NCBI GenBank assembly: GCA_037157565.1
Contig: JAZHRO010000024.1
Span: 17,118,501-17,182,500, forward strand
Origin: Thalassia testudinum
Lineage: Eukaryota; Streptophyta; Magnoliopsida; Alismatales; Hydrocharitaceae
DNA: 64,000 bases
Reading direction: 5' to 3'
In this document: positions 11,281 through 24,187 of the stretch, in pieces
Position numbering within the stretch: position 1 is the stretch's first letter
Layout: the number at the start of each line of letters is the position of its first letter
Program-made: the position numbers and the translations under genes
Notes under the pieces: model-generated
The model's database searches: none
The model's input: the letters and a program-made list of their open reading frames with translations, nothing else
Told to the model about the DNA's origin: nothing

Positions 11281-13055
11281 TATTAGTTCAACCCCTCACA
11301 AATAATATTTTGACGATTTTACAAAATAAAAAAATAAATAAAACATAGATATAGCATATTTTCTCTGTAATAACATAATTGCAGGTTTCATGGAGTTTCC
11401 AAGTTGGATAACTAAAAGCGTGAAGACTAGATTAGTACAAGTTCTATCATAGGTCTTAGGCTTTTTATGGTAACTTTCAAAAGTCGTAATCTTTATTTTA
11501 TTTGAGTCTAGAGATGTTGTAAAGAGCCCCCAAACATAATTCATACATAACTAACTTAGGCCCTTTTCACTTAGGATAAATTAGAAACAGAAACCCAACA
11601 CTAAGACACAAATTAGACGTCCAACACAACTGTCAGACGTCTGATAATTATCTCAGACGTCTAATTTCCTATAGCCTTGCTTTTACATTCTCACTTCTGA
11701 GTCATCAGTTGAAGCAACCTTTTATCAGACGTCCGTAGCCTTATCCAGACATCCAACACATAGCCTAGACATCCTTAAAACACTAAGACACAAATTAGAC
11801 GTCCAACACAACTGTCAGACGTCTGATAATTATCTCAGACGTCTAATTTCCTATAGCCTTGCTTTTACATTCTCACTTCTGAGTCATCAGTTGAAGCAAC
11901 CTTTTATCAGACGTCCGTAGCCTTATCCAGACATCCAACACATAGCCTAGACGTCCTTAAATCAACCGTTACAACTCAAATGACCATTTTCCTTCACTCT
12001 TATTTAGTATAATGGGCAAAACCACTTTTAGACGTCTGGACATGTAATCAGACATCTAACAATAGACTGTTACCCTATCTCTTTGCACCCACTTGTCAAA
12101 AACCATATCAGGCTTTCTCCATTACCCAAGAAAGTCTTAAATGACTTTCCAGACGTCTAGGGTTTCCTCAAACTAGAACTTTATTTGGATCTGATGAAAA
12201 CAGGAACAAACCCGTCCAAAATCAGACATCCAATATTATCATCAGATGTCTTATAATCGTAAATTAGACGTCCATCTAGAAACCTGTTTTGATCCAATGT
12301 AGGCAGTAAACCTCACTGATAAAATCAGACATCTAGAGTTATAATCAGACGTCTACTAGGACGTCTAACCCAAAAATTAGACATCTGAGATTGTTGTCAG
12401 AATCATAATTACCTTGATTTATGTTGGATTTCATCTCAATCTTTTGGGACTTGCCTCCAACGGCTAGAAGAGCTCTCCCAAGCCTTCTTGAAGGTTCTAA
12501 ATATGTCTATAAATAGACTATAACCCCTCTTAGCCAAACACACCCTCTTGAGATACAATTTCCTTAGAAAATCACTTGCTCACAACTCCTTGCTTCCTAT
12601 TTCCCTTGCGCTGTGCCATCACTCTAATCAAAGGGCAAATCAACACTTCCGGTGCATGTCATTTCGCTGATTCTCAAGGAGTTCTTTTCATTCTTTATAT
12701 AAGTCTTTAACATTTTAGGGTGCTCTATAGGTGTTGTTTTATTCTCATTTCATTATTGTTGTTTGGGTATCCAGCTTGTCGGGTCCTCGTCTCTTCATTG
12801 TAAGGAGAGAAACCTCCGTTTAGGGATTGAAGGTGGGATTTATAATTGAGGTACACTACCTTTGTTTAAGTAGTGTGGTTAGTGGATTGATCACTTTGTG
12901 ATCGTAAATCCTAAGTCAAGGGATTAGCTTAGGTGGTCGTTTTTACCCGATTTGGATTTCCACCTAAAAATCTTGTGCCTATTTTTGTGATTGCATTTTT
13001 TATCTTGTAATAATTTTTTAAATTCACTATTCACACCCCCTCTAGTGCAATTTCA
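11281..13055 (-). mobile_element. Family D copy 1, LTR-like insertion in the array
   Basis: On the minus strand it starts TGAAATTGCACTAGAGG and ends GAACTAATA, the same ends as the copy at 17361-19051. It is flanked by CATAC (11276-11280) and CATAT (13056-13060), a TSD with one mismatch, and lies within a tandem array that continues on both sides. It contains many AGACGTCT or AGACATCT palindromes and a 182 bp internal duplication. No coding region was seen, so it is probably a solo LTR or a non-autonomous element. Confidence 0.7.
11597..11960. repeat. Near-perfect 182 bp tandem duplication
   Basis: Two head-to-tail copies beginning AACACTAAGACACAAATTAG at 11597 and 11779. By eye they differ at one position near the end (AGACATCC against AGACGTCC). 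It lies within family D copy 1, and each unit carries several GACGTC palindromes. Confidence 0.9.
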
Positions 13056-13360
13056 CATATGCCCCACGCCCAAAACTCCCACAGCCTCTCAAGGTCGGCA
13101 TAAATCATCGCTTTACAAGCCCACCTCGAATTCGGAGCAGGTCATCTCCCAAGGCCTGCAAAGGCTTGGGCCCGTAAGCCCTGCGCCTAGCTTTTGCCAC
13201 CTCTTAAAGGTCGGCACCAACCTGGGCTCATACGCTCCACGCCGAAATTAATACCTGCCTCATACGGCCAGCTCGAACAGGCTTATACTCCCCGCGTTCT
13301 ATGTTAGAGCATGTCACCCCCTAAAAGTCAGCGTAAGCTCAAGCTCATGCGCCTAAACAA
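13056..13360 (+). repeat. Tandem array, right part
   Basis: Continuation of the 10880-11280 array after the D insertion: CATATGCCCCACGCCCAAAACTC then CCTCTCAAGG. Units decay towards 13360. Confidence 0.65.
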
Positions 13361-13532
13361 GAAACCTCTTCCATGCAACCGGAAGCAGGTGAAGGCCACT
13401 CAACTCCCTAAGCATAATGTTCCCCCCGCTGCAACACAGTTGGACGAACTTCTGAGCACATCACCTACCACGCAGTTTTGGTCATTCTCGCTACTCTCTC
13501 AGCAGTTCACACTAGCTAAAAAGTAAGGGTAT

Positions 13533-14180
13533 ATGATGAGGGGCAAAAAGTACCCTCGGATCCAAAACTTCGCACCCGACCCGGTAAGGGATCCTGTACA
13601 GGCAGAACCAGATCTTGTCCCGCTTGAGGTCAGTTGGACCCTCAATCAACACCAACCCAGTCTGCCAGAAGATCCTGCGCTGCCTGGGCAGGAGATAGAA
13701 AATGATGGGCCTAACAATTTGCACCCTGACAGTTACCACGTAGCATGACAAGTAAGGATACCAAAGCCTGTAATAAGAGTATTTCCCATATTATAAATAG
13801 AGAAGGAGACCCCCCAGTAGGAGAGAACTCCTCCGAGGAGTGGAAGCGAGATTATGTAAAATATATCCCTGAAAATCTAATGTAAGTTGAGAGTATTATC
13901 CTCCTTCCAGATATACACCTCTTGAGATGAAACTGAATTATCAAATTCCTATTTTCCCTTATATTTACTCAATGATAATCAATCTCTCTCTTAAGTGATG
14001 AATAGTAATAACTAAATAATACTTTCTACGTTAATAAATCTTTTGATAAAATCTTTGGAAACCCATTACCGATCAAAGTCCTAAGATCCAATTGACTCAC
14101 CACATACTTTAATCTTGTAAATTACGTTATACTATAGGTCCCACGGCGACATATATGCCGGATCTACCTGTAGCAAATAG
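13533..14180 (+). mobile_element. LTR-like segment (family F)
   Basis: Begins TGATGAGGGGC, a typical start for plant gypsy LTRs, contains a TATA box at 13792, and passes into a region with short AT-rich runs. The 3' edge is uncertain; about 14180 is a guess. No partner LTR was found in the window. Confidence 0.4.
13792..13800 (+). promoter_or_regulatory. TATA box of the family F segment
   Basis: TATAAATAG followed by GAAGGAGACCCCCC and a purine-rich leader, as in LTR promoters. Confidence 0.5.
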
Positions 14181-15238
14181 AAAATTTTTTTTAGATTAGT
14201 ATATATTTAACGTGCCTCGACCGATAATCCCCTCCTCCATCTGGTTGACTTGTCCTTGTGATGTACAAGTTAACTAATTTAACATAATTCCTATGAACCA
14301 GGTAAAAAGTACATATGATCATCTCTCGTGCATGTCTCTTATGATTGATTGGACGTCTACGATTGTAACGTGGTTGATCTGTCCGTCGTGGCTATTATAT
14401 GTTTGACTATCAATAGTAACACATACGATACGACTCGAAATCCTTTATTATAAAAAAAAAATGATTTCTTTAAGATAAAATTCAAGCCTTCCTCCCTCTC
14501 GAAAATGAGGATCCACACTATTTTTAGGTCTGTAGCCCATCTTGTCCACTTCCTTGAAAGGAAAAATAAAAAATTCATATTAAATTTCAAATCACTTTTC
14601 AAATCTTTTTTCTTTAAAAAAAAAACACACATCTCCAAAAGGAATAGATGATTAGGATGAAAATTTTTTAATTAATTTAAATTTTAACATGAATTAAATA
14701 GTATCCTTTAACGACTGGTTGAGAGAAACCATTATGTTTCGCCTTGCCATCACGTCAGTTCGCCAAATTTCTCTTTCCATGGATCAAAAACCCTACGGCC
14801 ACGGTTTCTCCCCAAATTTAAACCGCAGCCTGAATAGGCATGCCGATTTAATTGTTTTAAATAATTTCACAAAAAATCAGAAATAAATAACATGTATTTT
14901 ATTAAGATATATTTGATTTGAGGAATGAAATTTAAAATCTATTTTATCCTCCTAGACAAACTAGCCTTCAGAGAAATTCGATGTATATCTCCACAAATAT
15001 TAAGGAGACCGCCAATGTCACACATTTCGGAGTGGTCAAGATTCTTTCCACGTCGTTCCATCCAAATTAGAAGAGCAATGGTTTATTCTGGGTCAAACCA
15101 ATGTCTTGGCTTGGATTGAAGCATGCAGATAACATTTCTGAGATTGAAATCGGATATCTATTGATTGACCACATGTTTGTTTTAATGGGTGCAAAAATCC
15201 ATGCGTTTGGGTATACCGTCTCTGCAGAGACCCAAAGG
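14181..15238. other. AT-rich spacer, nothing recognised
   Basis: No open frame with a recognisable domain. Homopolymer A and T runs occur around 14450 and 14620. Confidence 0.4.
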
Positions 15239-16560
15239 ATTTTTTTTTATTAAAAAAGATAACATATTTACTAACTGACCCAAAGTGGGTGCACACCCAA
15301 GTAGTCACGAGAACGAATACAAATAAGCTAGTCAAGAAAAATAACAATGAATCATCAATCAAGGAGTGAAATACTCCTAGATACAACAGCAACCATGATT
15401 TGTAGAGGTTTATGCTAGTTACTGTGCAACTCTTCATTTCTTTCTTTCCAAAGATGTCAAATGGTGCTAGAAAGGATTTTGGAGAAGAGAACATTACAAG
15501 CAATGCCTCTCTTGGCCCCTTCCCAAGCATCCCATGGAGAGTTCACTACACGTAGGTTGGGGTGAAGGTTCCCCTAGACTTCTTTCCAAACAAGAGCAAA
15601 GTAGTGATAATGGAAGAAAAGATGGGAGGTGAATTCCTCCTCATGACCACTGGGACAATAGGAATCATCAACATCCATCCCCCAACCTCGATGCAAGAGC
15701 GAGTAAGGAGGTGGTCCCTAGCGGCCAACTAGGCATAGCAAGCCCATTTGCGGACATGCCCCTTAGACCAAATCACTTCCCAAATCACCTACGGTGACCC
15801 CCTTGATCTAAAGGAATCCTCCACCCGCAAGGATGAAAGCGACCCACCCAAACTCAGTGGTCACCTTGATGGAAGCACTCCATCAAAGCAGGCCCCATCT
15901 TCATCATATTCTTCCAAATAGCAGAATCCGAAGGTCGTCTATGAGCAAGCAAGAAATCTCCTTATCGAGCATGCATCCAAGAACTCCAAAACCCCCCATC
16001 ACCACCCCCCCCCCCCCCCCCACTCCTGCAAACATCTCCAAATTGTTTGTGTAGTCACAATCTTTCCCAAGATCTTAAGGCAACAAAGTCCTAGACCCCC
16101 CTCAATCAAAGGCCGGCAGACATTTTCCCATGCCACAAGGTCAGGGCTACCATCCCAAATGAAGTAAGCCACCATCCTTCTAATCCTATCCAAGGTTCCT
16201 TTTTTGACCACAGTATTAGCTAGCCAAAATCTAAGTGTGACCTCAAAACCCCAGCCAATCAAGAAATCTTGCACATCCTAGAGAGCATTTTCCTCCCCCA
16301 TCCTTCAAGCAAATCCCTTACATGATCTTCAAGGGATTTGAGATTGGAGGGCCCTTTGCCACAAGTGAGGGAGATTCCCAAGTCCTTGCATGGGAATCTG
16401 CCTTCCAAGAGGCAAATGCTCCACCTAGCCTTGGCGTGCTTAGCAATGTATACCCTACTCTTGCTACTTTTGTTGAGGTAAAGGCCAGCTACAACCCCTT
16501 GGACGTCCAAAGCCTTCCTAATTCCACTAGTTGATCTAGGTACCTACCTAGATGGGCCCT
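15239..16560 (-). mobile_element. 5'-truncated L1-type LINE
   Basis: Minus-strand remains of a non-LTR retrotransposon. From right to left there is the reverse-transcriptase C-terminal part (FPCKDLGISL, then LEDHVRDLLEGWGRKMLSRMCK near 16260-16400). The thumb-side block follows (RIRRMVAYFIWDGSPDLVAW, then RPLIEGGLGLCCLKI near 16050-16200). A zf-RVT-like region follows (CPSGHEEEFTSHLFFHYH near 15600-15660), then the tail block PWDAWEGAKRGIACNVLFSKIL with HLWKERNEELHS near 15430-15540. Several frameshifts and stops interrupt it. The 3' end is marked by a T run in plus coordinates at 15240-15249, the expected poly(A) tail. The RT catalytic core and endonuclease are missing, as expected for target-primed truncation. 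Confidence 0.8.
16005..16021. repeat. Poly(C) run
   Basis: An uninterrupted run of 17 C bases inside the LINE remnant, giving a glycine run in minus-strand frames. Confidence 0.95.
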
Positions 16561-17360
16561 ATTTGGGTTCAAAATGGGAGTAGGCTCCTCAAATCAAGCA
16601 ATCACATGGAAGAGACAAAAAGTCTGGCTATCCAATTCCACTAAAAATGTACATCTGGGGAAAGTGTGATTACTCTCAAATTTCACTAAGTATGTTGCTG
16701 TTATAGAGTACAATCGAGCTCTCTTTTTTCTATATGTTTTCACAAATGGGGCGCTCACCATTTATCGAGTACTAATGGAGTAATGCCCATTCACCCTACG
16801 TCAGTGGATCTCACGAGTGGATGTAATTGTGATGACCCGAGTCCCTCCAATCAACGAAAACCCAAGTCATCGTATGTTAACAACTAGCACAATTCAACCA
16901 CAAGATCACAGTCACCCAACACAAAGTCATAGAACATTAATAGCCAACATTCATTCATAAATAATCAATATAATGATTTAGTCGGAACTCAAAGGATGGA
17001 TAATAGGTCTTAGCCCACTACTCCCCAGATTTGGTTGTAGCTTTGGTCTATTGGATTGGTTATAGGTTAATTTAGGGAGTTCCTGGCCTCTCTACGACTC
17101 TTCTGTTAGACTTGATAGCCAACTAAAATAGCGGGATGTGTGGCTCGAGGTTTGGGAGTGCTTTCTTTCTTGACTAGTGAATGGGTCATTGACCGTATGT
17201 GGTTCAACGTACATTGCCCTTGTACGTGTTCACGCTACACGATGTAACCACCACCTCTTTCCTAAATGACCCCAGGGTAACGGAGAGTGGCAACTTGATG
17301 GGTATAAGTTGCCTTCCCGTTCAAGAGGGTGACTTATACCGATCTTGCGCCGTAAGAAGT

Positions 17361-19051
17361 TGAAATTGCACTAGAGGGAGGTGAATAGTGTATGATAAAA
17401 AATATGCGGAAATAAAATCAATAAGACAAGGATATTTAGGTGAAAACCCAACCCAGGTAAAAACCACCACCTAAGCCTCTCGACTTAGGATTTCCCGATC
17501 AACCGAATCCATCAAATCCACTAACCGAATTACTTAAACGAGGGTAGTTAAACATCAATACAACCATGCTACTTTAACCCGAGGGTAGCGTACCTTAAAC
17601 CCCTCTTTTTCACAAAAAGTATTTTACCTCACGAAGGAGACAGGAATTCACCACGTGAATACCCAACCAAAGAAAATGAAAAATACAACAAAGCCTATAG
17701 AGCCCAAAATATAGATCTAATCTTAGCTTCTATAGGTCAAGGCACTTCCCTTATATGGAAGAGATTTGACGTGAGTGACGCAACGTAACAGTGCTCTCAA
17801 ATATGAAGTGTAAGACTTTGAGAGCGTGCACACTAACTTCTTTTGATTTCTTCTCAAGAATGAGTATAATAGTGGAAAGAATTATGTCAAGGTGTATCTT
17901 GACAAAGGAGAGGCTTCTATCTATCTATAGATGTGCTAGGAACCTTCAAGAAGGCCTTTGAGATAGCTCATAGCCATTGAGAATAAATCCAAGGCAAATC
18001 AGGTTGAAATCAAGGTCATAATGATTCTTACAGTAGAATTAAATGTCTAATTTTAGGGTCAGACATCTAATAACCATTTTGGATGTGTGATCTAAAAGGT
18101 TAAAGTTCTTGATTCTGTCGGATGGAAACAAGATCAAGGTTGGGCATCTGGAAAGCTATTTTAGGATATATGAGTAAAAGTTTAGACGTCTAATTATGTG
18201 TGCGTTTGTTTCTGTTTTGGACCAGATCTAAATAAGGTTCTAGTGTAAAGAGGTCAGACAACGTATTGGACGTCTAGACATGTTATTCGACGTATGAGAC
18301 TACATGTACTTTGCAGGAATTGATTCTCGAGAAGCTAACGGTTAGATATGGTCTGACATCTTAATATTTCGGTCTAACGTCTCTTGATTAGACATCTGGA
18401 AGGCTCTACGAACATTTGCCAATACTATAAAATTATTTCTGCATTTGGGATCTCGAAGATATTGGTCTGACAATCCAACAATCCTATTATTGGACGTCTG
18501 GCAAGGTCATCGAACGTCTTATAGGACGTCTGGATCTAAGTCATGACATCTAAAAGGAAAGGAATAGACTATGATTTTCTAGCCTGGGTATTTGGACGCC
18601 TGGGAATAAAATCAGACAATTTACAAGTCTGGATGAGACGTTTGATGTTCAGGTTAGACATCAAATAAGGTTGTTTGCTTTCTATTTAGGCTTTTTGATC
18701 CTATTCTAATGTTTTTCTAAGTGTTCTAAGGATATGTAAGTGTTCCTAGGACTAAAGTGTTACACTTTTGGGCTCTTTACAATATTTCTAAGAAAAAAAT
18801 AAAGAGAAAAATATAAATACAAGTACATTGACAACACTTCTATCCTATTCTTCAATCTCCTTCTTCAAGCTTTCGCTCCATGCGAAACTCCTCCATCAAG
18901 CTCCTCCATCCTACCATGGATTTGAGCTTGAGCTCCTCGCACTTACTTGCATTTGCATTAAACCTAAAACTTATATGCTCAAAAGCAAATGCCAAAATAT
19001 GTGTATTTTGTTATCATCAAAATTAACAATCGATGTGCCTTTGCACCAATA
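17361..19051 (+). mobile_element. Family D copy 2, 1691 bp
   Basis: Starts TGAAATTGCACTAGAGGG and ends TTTGCACCAATA, flanked by a perfect 5-bp duplication GAAGT at 17356-17360 and 19052-19056. It is inserted in element C. It shares its start, its AGACGTC palindromes and the block GGGCTCTTTACAA with the minus-strand copy at 11281. No coding sequence was found. The phrase GTTATCATCAAAA near the end resembles 3' portions of other plant retroelements, but the superfamily is not settled. Confidence 0.8.
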
Positions 19052-22000
19052 GAAGTTCCACGAGATTGTCTCATGCCCGAGACATTGATTGACAGATTGT
19101 GAATTGTAATAAAGTGGGCTAAGTGCATAAACGAAATTGGATAAGGAATAATTCATAAATGAATTAACTGCTGATATAATGTCCTCTTTCTTTTACTCTT
19201 ATTATTGTTGCTACTTGTTGTAATTGTTTTACACTAAATTTTTACTAACATGTTTCTCGAGTTCTATACTCAGGTGTTGCTGAGCAGTCGGGTGCAGCTG
19301 CTACCGTCAGTCCATCTACTGCGGAACCAGGTCCTACTTGGAGAAATAGTTCGTTCTAAGCCAGTGGCTCTTAGTTTGTTCTTTTCCCCTGTAAGATTTT
19401 ATTTCCTATCTTTTGATGATTATACGAGCACTAAAGCACTCTTTTCTTTTCTGCTTTCTGTGGTGAATTTTATTATGATGTCAACACTTTATTTATTTTC
19501 ATTTAATGCATTATGAATGAATTTTGGATATTAATGTTCTATGACTATGTGTTGGGTGATTGCGATCTTGTGATTGAACTGTGCTGGTTGTTAATACATG
19601 ACGACTCAGGTTTTTGTCGATTGGAGGGACTCAGGTGATGATAACATCATCATGAGTTATAACTATCTTTATTTAATCAAAATCAAATGACAAATGGTCC
19701 TACATAGTCGCCTGAGTGCCATAATTCCTTACATATCCTTTCTTAGAGAATAACACTAAAATAGGGTTAATTCTGCAATTTTAACATCATATCATGAATG
19801 CAGAATACTCACAGGATTTCCCAGGAGTTAATTTAAGGTCTAATAAGTATTAAATTCTAATAAGGGGGTCCACACAAATAGAAACAAGGTTTCACATACT
19901 TCAAGAACTGATTCATAACCCAAAACCCTAATTCAGACCCACTTGAATTACAGAGATTTTGGTCAAGATAAAATCCATCTAAACCTTCTAAATTCATAGA
20001 AAAACATTTCATAATGTTTGATATCCTTGATTTGACCATTGGAACCTATGCATTTTGACCTTAAATAGAGTCAAAGACATAATTCTACCCTAATTTAGGT
20101 TTTTACATAAATTGCCCAATCAAATTTGGTCAAAACTCAAATCTAACTTCACCATTAGATTCCTGGGGTCCAAATTATCTTTTTACCAAAATTTACGCCC
20201 AATCAGAGTTTATCTTGACCTATTTTACATTTTAGTCCAGTTAAACTCTTTTTCTCTCACATACACCCCTAGATTTTGAAATATTTGCAACCAGGTCCTA
20301 AGTTTTTATTCATATTTGCATTTATGTACCTACTACCATTAGTGTGAACAAAAGCTTTATCGTTGAGATTCGAGTAAAGATTTCTCGCTCGATTCTCAAT
20401 TAAACACTTCCAAAATTGAAAAGGAAATACCTTAAGGGTTTCCTTCCAAATGAACCCGGCAATGGACCTTGATTCCTTCCCAACCTCTCATGCAAACGCT
20501 TGGAAGATGCGGGTATCCTATATGCGCAAAATTCTCGAAGCTTGAAAGCTTCTTTCCTTGCTTGGAAACATCCCCTAAGACCGATACAAGAGCCGACGAT
20601 GCAATTCTGCTCTTCCTTAGCTCGGTTCAGGCCACATCTCTTCACAAATACCCCTCTCCGGCCACCTTCAATCGTAGCTCTGACGAGCTTCTCCAACCTC
20701 CGTCTTCGCCCTCTGCCATATACCGTAGAGGGAAACATCTTCCCTCAGGCGTCCACTTCTCGCAATATCAGCAGGAGCCACCCTACTCCTTCATCCTCGC
20801 TGTTCTAACCCACAGGAGATTTCATCTTCATGTCCAGCCATCACACCGGCGTGGGAATCTTGTTCCCCTTCGTCTTTTAGGTAGGTCTATCATCTCCCTC
20901 TTCTCCGCCAAAATCTCCCTAGTAACTTCTTTTCCTCTTTCGACCGTTGATCCCCCCTCAATGCCACCGTCTTTCCCACATCCGACGTACCTACGGCGTG
21001 ACCATCCACGCTCTACACCACACCAAACACCCTCGCATCAGTCCCAAAAGCTCCACCATGCCCCACTGACCAAAACCCCTCAAGAAATTGAGGGGATCAA
21101 CAAATGCCCCACCAAACTCGAGCTCCACCGCACCACTTCCCTGAGTTCGCCCAACCACCGCCCACCACCACACACCATGCAAATACGACCACCACCTTCG
21201 CCATCACTGGGCTATCCTCCTGAGCTATTCTAATGTAGCCGCAAGGCCGTTCTTTGTATTTTAGGTAGTCGCCGAACCTCCGCTGTCACCTTCGTCAACT
21301 TCAACCTTGGCCGCTGTTCTCCAGCTACAACCACCTTCGATTCCACTCCCAAGTTGTGTACAAGACTCCCAGGACCCTTCCTAGGTCCTCTAATTGAAGG
21401 CACGAAGCCTCAGCAGCTGCAATCAAGCGAAGCACGAACTACTGCACTTGCGCAAAGAAAGCTGGCACTTTAGTGCCTGTTAAGACCCATGTTATGAAGC
21501 CTTTTTAAGACGTCCGTACTTTAGGTCAGACGTCTAGTAAGATGTCTGGACTAAGGGTCAGACGTCTTGTAAGACGTCTGGACTCATTCCCAGATGTTAA
21601 GACCCGAGGCACCAAGACCACTTTAAGACGTCTGGGAGTTGGTCTAGACGTCTGATCAGATGTCTGCACGCCTTCCCAGATGTCTGAAAATTAATTTTGC
21701 GTGCGTACGAGAGCGAATCTGCGCGCATGCGCGTGCAGATTGATTCCCAACCACCCTCTTCTCTTTCTTTCTTCCCTCGCCGACTTGCAGAGCCCCCTCG
21801 TGCCTACATATACCCCTCCTCTCCCTCATGCCACCCCACTCCCTTCCACCCGTCTTCTCCTTCTCCCTGCCAGCAAAGCGCGAGTGAGCGAGAGCGGTAG
21901 AGCGGCTGCTGTGAGAGTGCGGGGAGAGAAGCTGCTGCGAGAGGAAGTATTAGCTCGACCGTGAAGGAGCGAGCTTGCCGGGGCTGCTAGAGCCAGCCTG

Positions 22001-24178
22001 CGGGAGAGCAGCGAGCGTGGGGTAGAGCGGAGGAGCTGCTGCAGCTCGGGCAGCAGGTGGACGAGGCGTGGCGCGACCGTGCGTCGCGGGCAGAGAGCGA
22101 ACGGGGTCTCGATTCTGGGAAAAATTCCCAGAATCAGACGTCTGGACTTATGTCCAGACGACGCCTAAGACGTCTGGAGGAAGGTCCAGACGTCTGACAG
22201 GTACAATAATTTCCTACTTCTCCTTTTTTTACGCGTGTACGGCCATGCAGCCGTCCGCCGTGTCCTTCTGTGCCCCTTCGTGATGAGAGCGGGTGTGTGT
22301 GTGCGCAGGTTCTACCTGGGAGGGCGCGAGGGCTCGCCATCCCACATGGATCAGACATCTGGCCTCAACACCAGACGACGGAGAGGACCTCCAGACGTCC
22401 GGGGTGACAATCGAATGTCTGGGAACCAAGACCAGACGATCCAGCAGGCTTCTAGATGTCTGCAGGACTGCGCAGACCGAGGTATGACATGCTGGACCTT
22501 TTAAGACGTATGGAATAGGTTCCAGATGTCTGATTTTGGGCAGATTCGTCGTTTTTTACCCGTTCAGGGTCCGTTCGGAGTTCGTTTTCCATGTTTTAAG
22601 TTGCGTTCTTTCCAGATTTAATTCTTCTACCTATTTACGGTAATTGTATACTATTCTGAGAAACTCCTTGTGTTAGGACCTCGTTCCGTTGCGACTCTGA
22701 GGGTTGCGGAGGCGCACGAGATTGCCGACCACGCCCCCAGTACTCCCGATTTCGTGGGTAGAGTGGCCCCTTTAATTTATTTAACAAAATTTGTACAATT
22801 ATGAAATAATTAATAGAGTCTAGGGCATTGCATGAACCCTAGGACTGAAAAATTAGATTGAATGATAGATCCTAGGGTATTGCATGAATCCTAGGACTGG
22901 AAAACTAGATTGAATGATAGATCCTAGGGTACGGCATGAATTCTAGGACTGGAAAAATAGTTGAATATATAAATATTGCATTCTTGGAAAAGTGGAAATG
23001 AAATGATAACTGCCTGTTATGAATGGATAATTATGGTTTGAACATGAATTGTATGGATATAAAGCTGAAACGGTGAAACCTAAATTGGCTGAGTTAAAAG
23101 AGCTTGAACCCTGTGGGGAGTTAGGAGTAGAACTCCTGGAAAGTGAATGGAATAGAATTGGGGAAGTGAGCTGGTCCTTGAGTACGGAGTACCAAGGAGA
23201 GCAACTGTGCCCCCTATTTAGTGTAGAGCGGAGCTAGCCGCCTGATGAGAGCCTCATCATGAGCCATAACTAGCTCATTTTGACCCAATAAAGAAGATAA
23301 AACCTCTTACATAACCTAGAAGAAGGCCTAACTGAAGGAACAAGTGCTCTGAGAAGAAAACATGAAATAAAGGTTAAAACTGTAATTTTACCATTGCAGT
23401 ACATAAACGGGATTTCTCAGAGGCAAAACATAGGTCAAATGGTCTAAATGAGATAAAAAGAGGGTTGAGTCAATCAGAAATGGGTTCATGTGCAATCTAG
23501 GAATTAAATGACACCTAGTAACCTTAAAATAGACCCGCTTAAATTAACAAGGTTCCGTTCAGAATAAAAATCAAGTAAACCCTCTAAAAATCATAGAAAA
23601 ACATCCTCTAGGGTTTAGAACACTTAATTTGGCCTTTGGAACCTAGTCTGACCTAGATCAGGGTCCTAGCTCCTCAATTAACCTAATTTGGGTTTTTACG
23701 CAAAATATCCAGTCAAACGAGGTCAAACATAAAATCCAACTTCACCATTGGATTCCTTAGGTCCAAATTAGGTTTGTACCAAAATTTGGACCTAAGGAGA
23801 GGTCATCTTGACCTACTTTGCAATTTAGTACACCCAAATCATAAATTGGTCCCTATCTTTTGAATACCTTTGCAGAGAGCCCCCTAGGTTCTTCGCCTCC
23901 TTTGCAAACCGGTCCTGCCACCATTGCTAGGGCAGAACCGAGCTCCGGCGAAGTTTCGAGAGAGATTGCTCTCTAATTCCTCGGAGATTCTCTCCCAGAA
24001 ATGGAAGGGGGATTCTCTGAGGAATTCCCTTCCTTCTAAAGCCAATTACAATCGCTGGTGTGAACCCAATCTCTCATGCGAACGCACGAGAGATTTGGGT
24101 ATCCACCTTCCTTCCATCTCCAGCGAGCCGGCAGCGTTGATTGCGCAGTCTCCACGCGCTGGTAGGTGCGGCCAGCAC

Positions 24179-24187
24179 CTATAAAAG
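24179..24187 (+). promoter_or_regulatory. TATA candidate in the inner family B LTR
   Basis: CTATAAAAG downstream of a GC-rich stretch. The outer B copy lacks an obvious match at the same place, and there is a second candidate (GCTATAAATT, about 25111), so the true start is uncertain. Confidence 0.35.

Noticed and set aside
20469..21233. Open frame of 254 codons on the plus strand
   Set aside because: It lies wholly inside the outer family B LTR, is rich in Pro/Ser/His from CT-rich DNA, has no domain, and is not kept open in the inner B copy.
21500..22530. Regularly repeated 12-base motif considered as a CRISPR-like array
   Set aside because: The motif is short and palindromic, spacers are irregular, and it lies inside plant LTRs. 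It is not a CRISPR.
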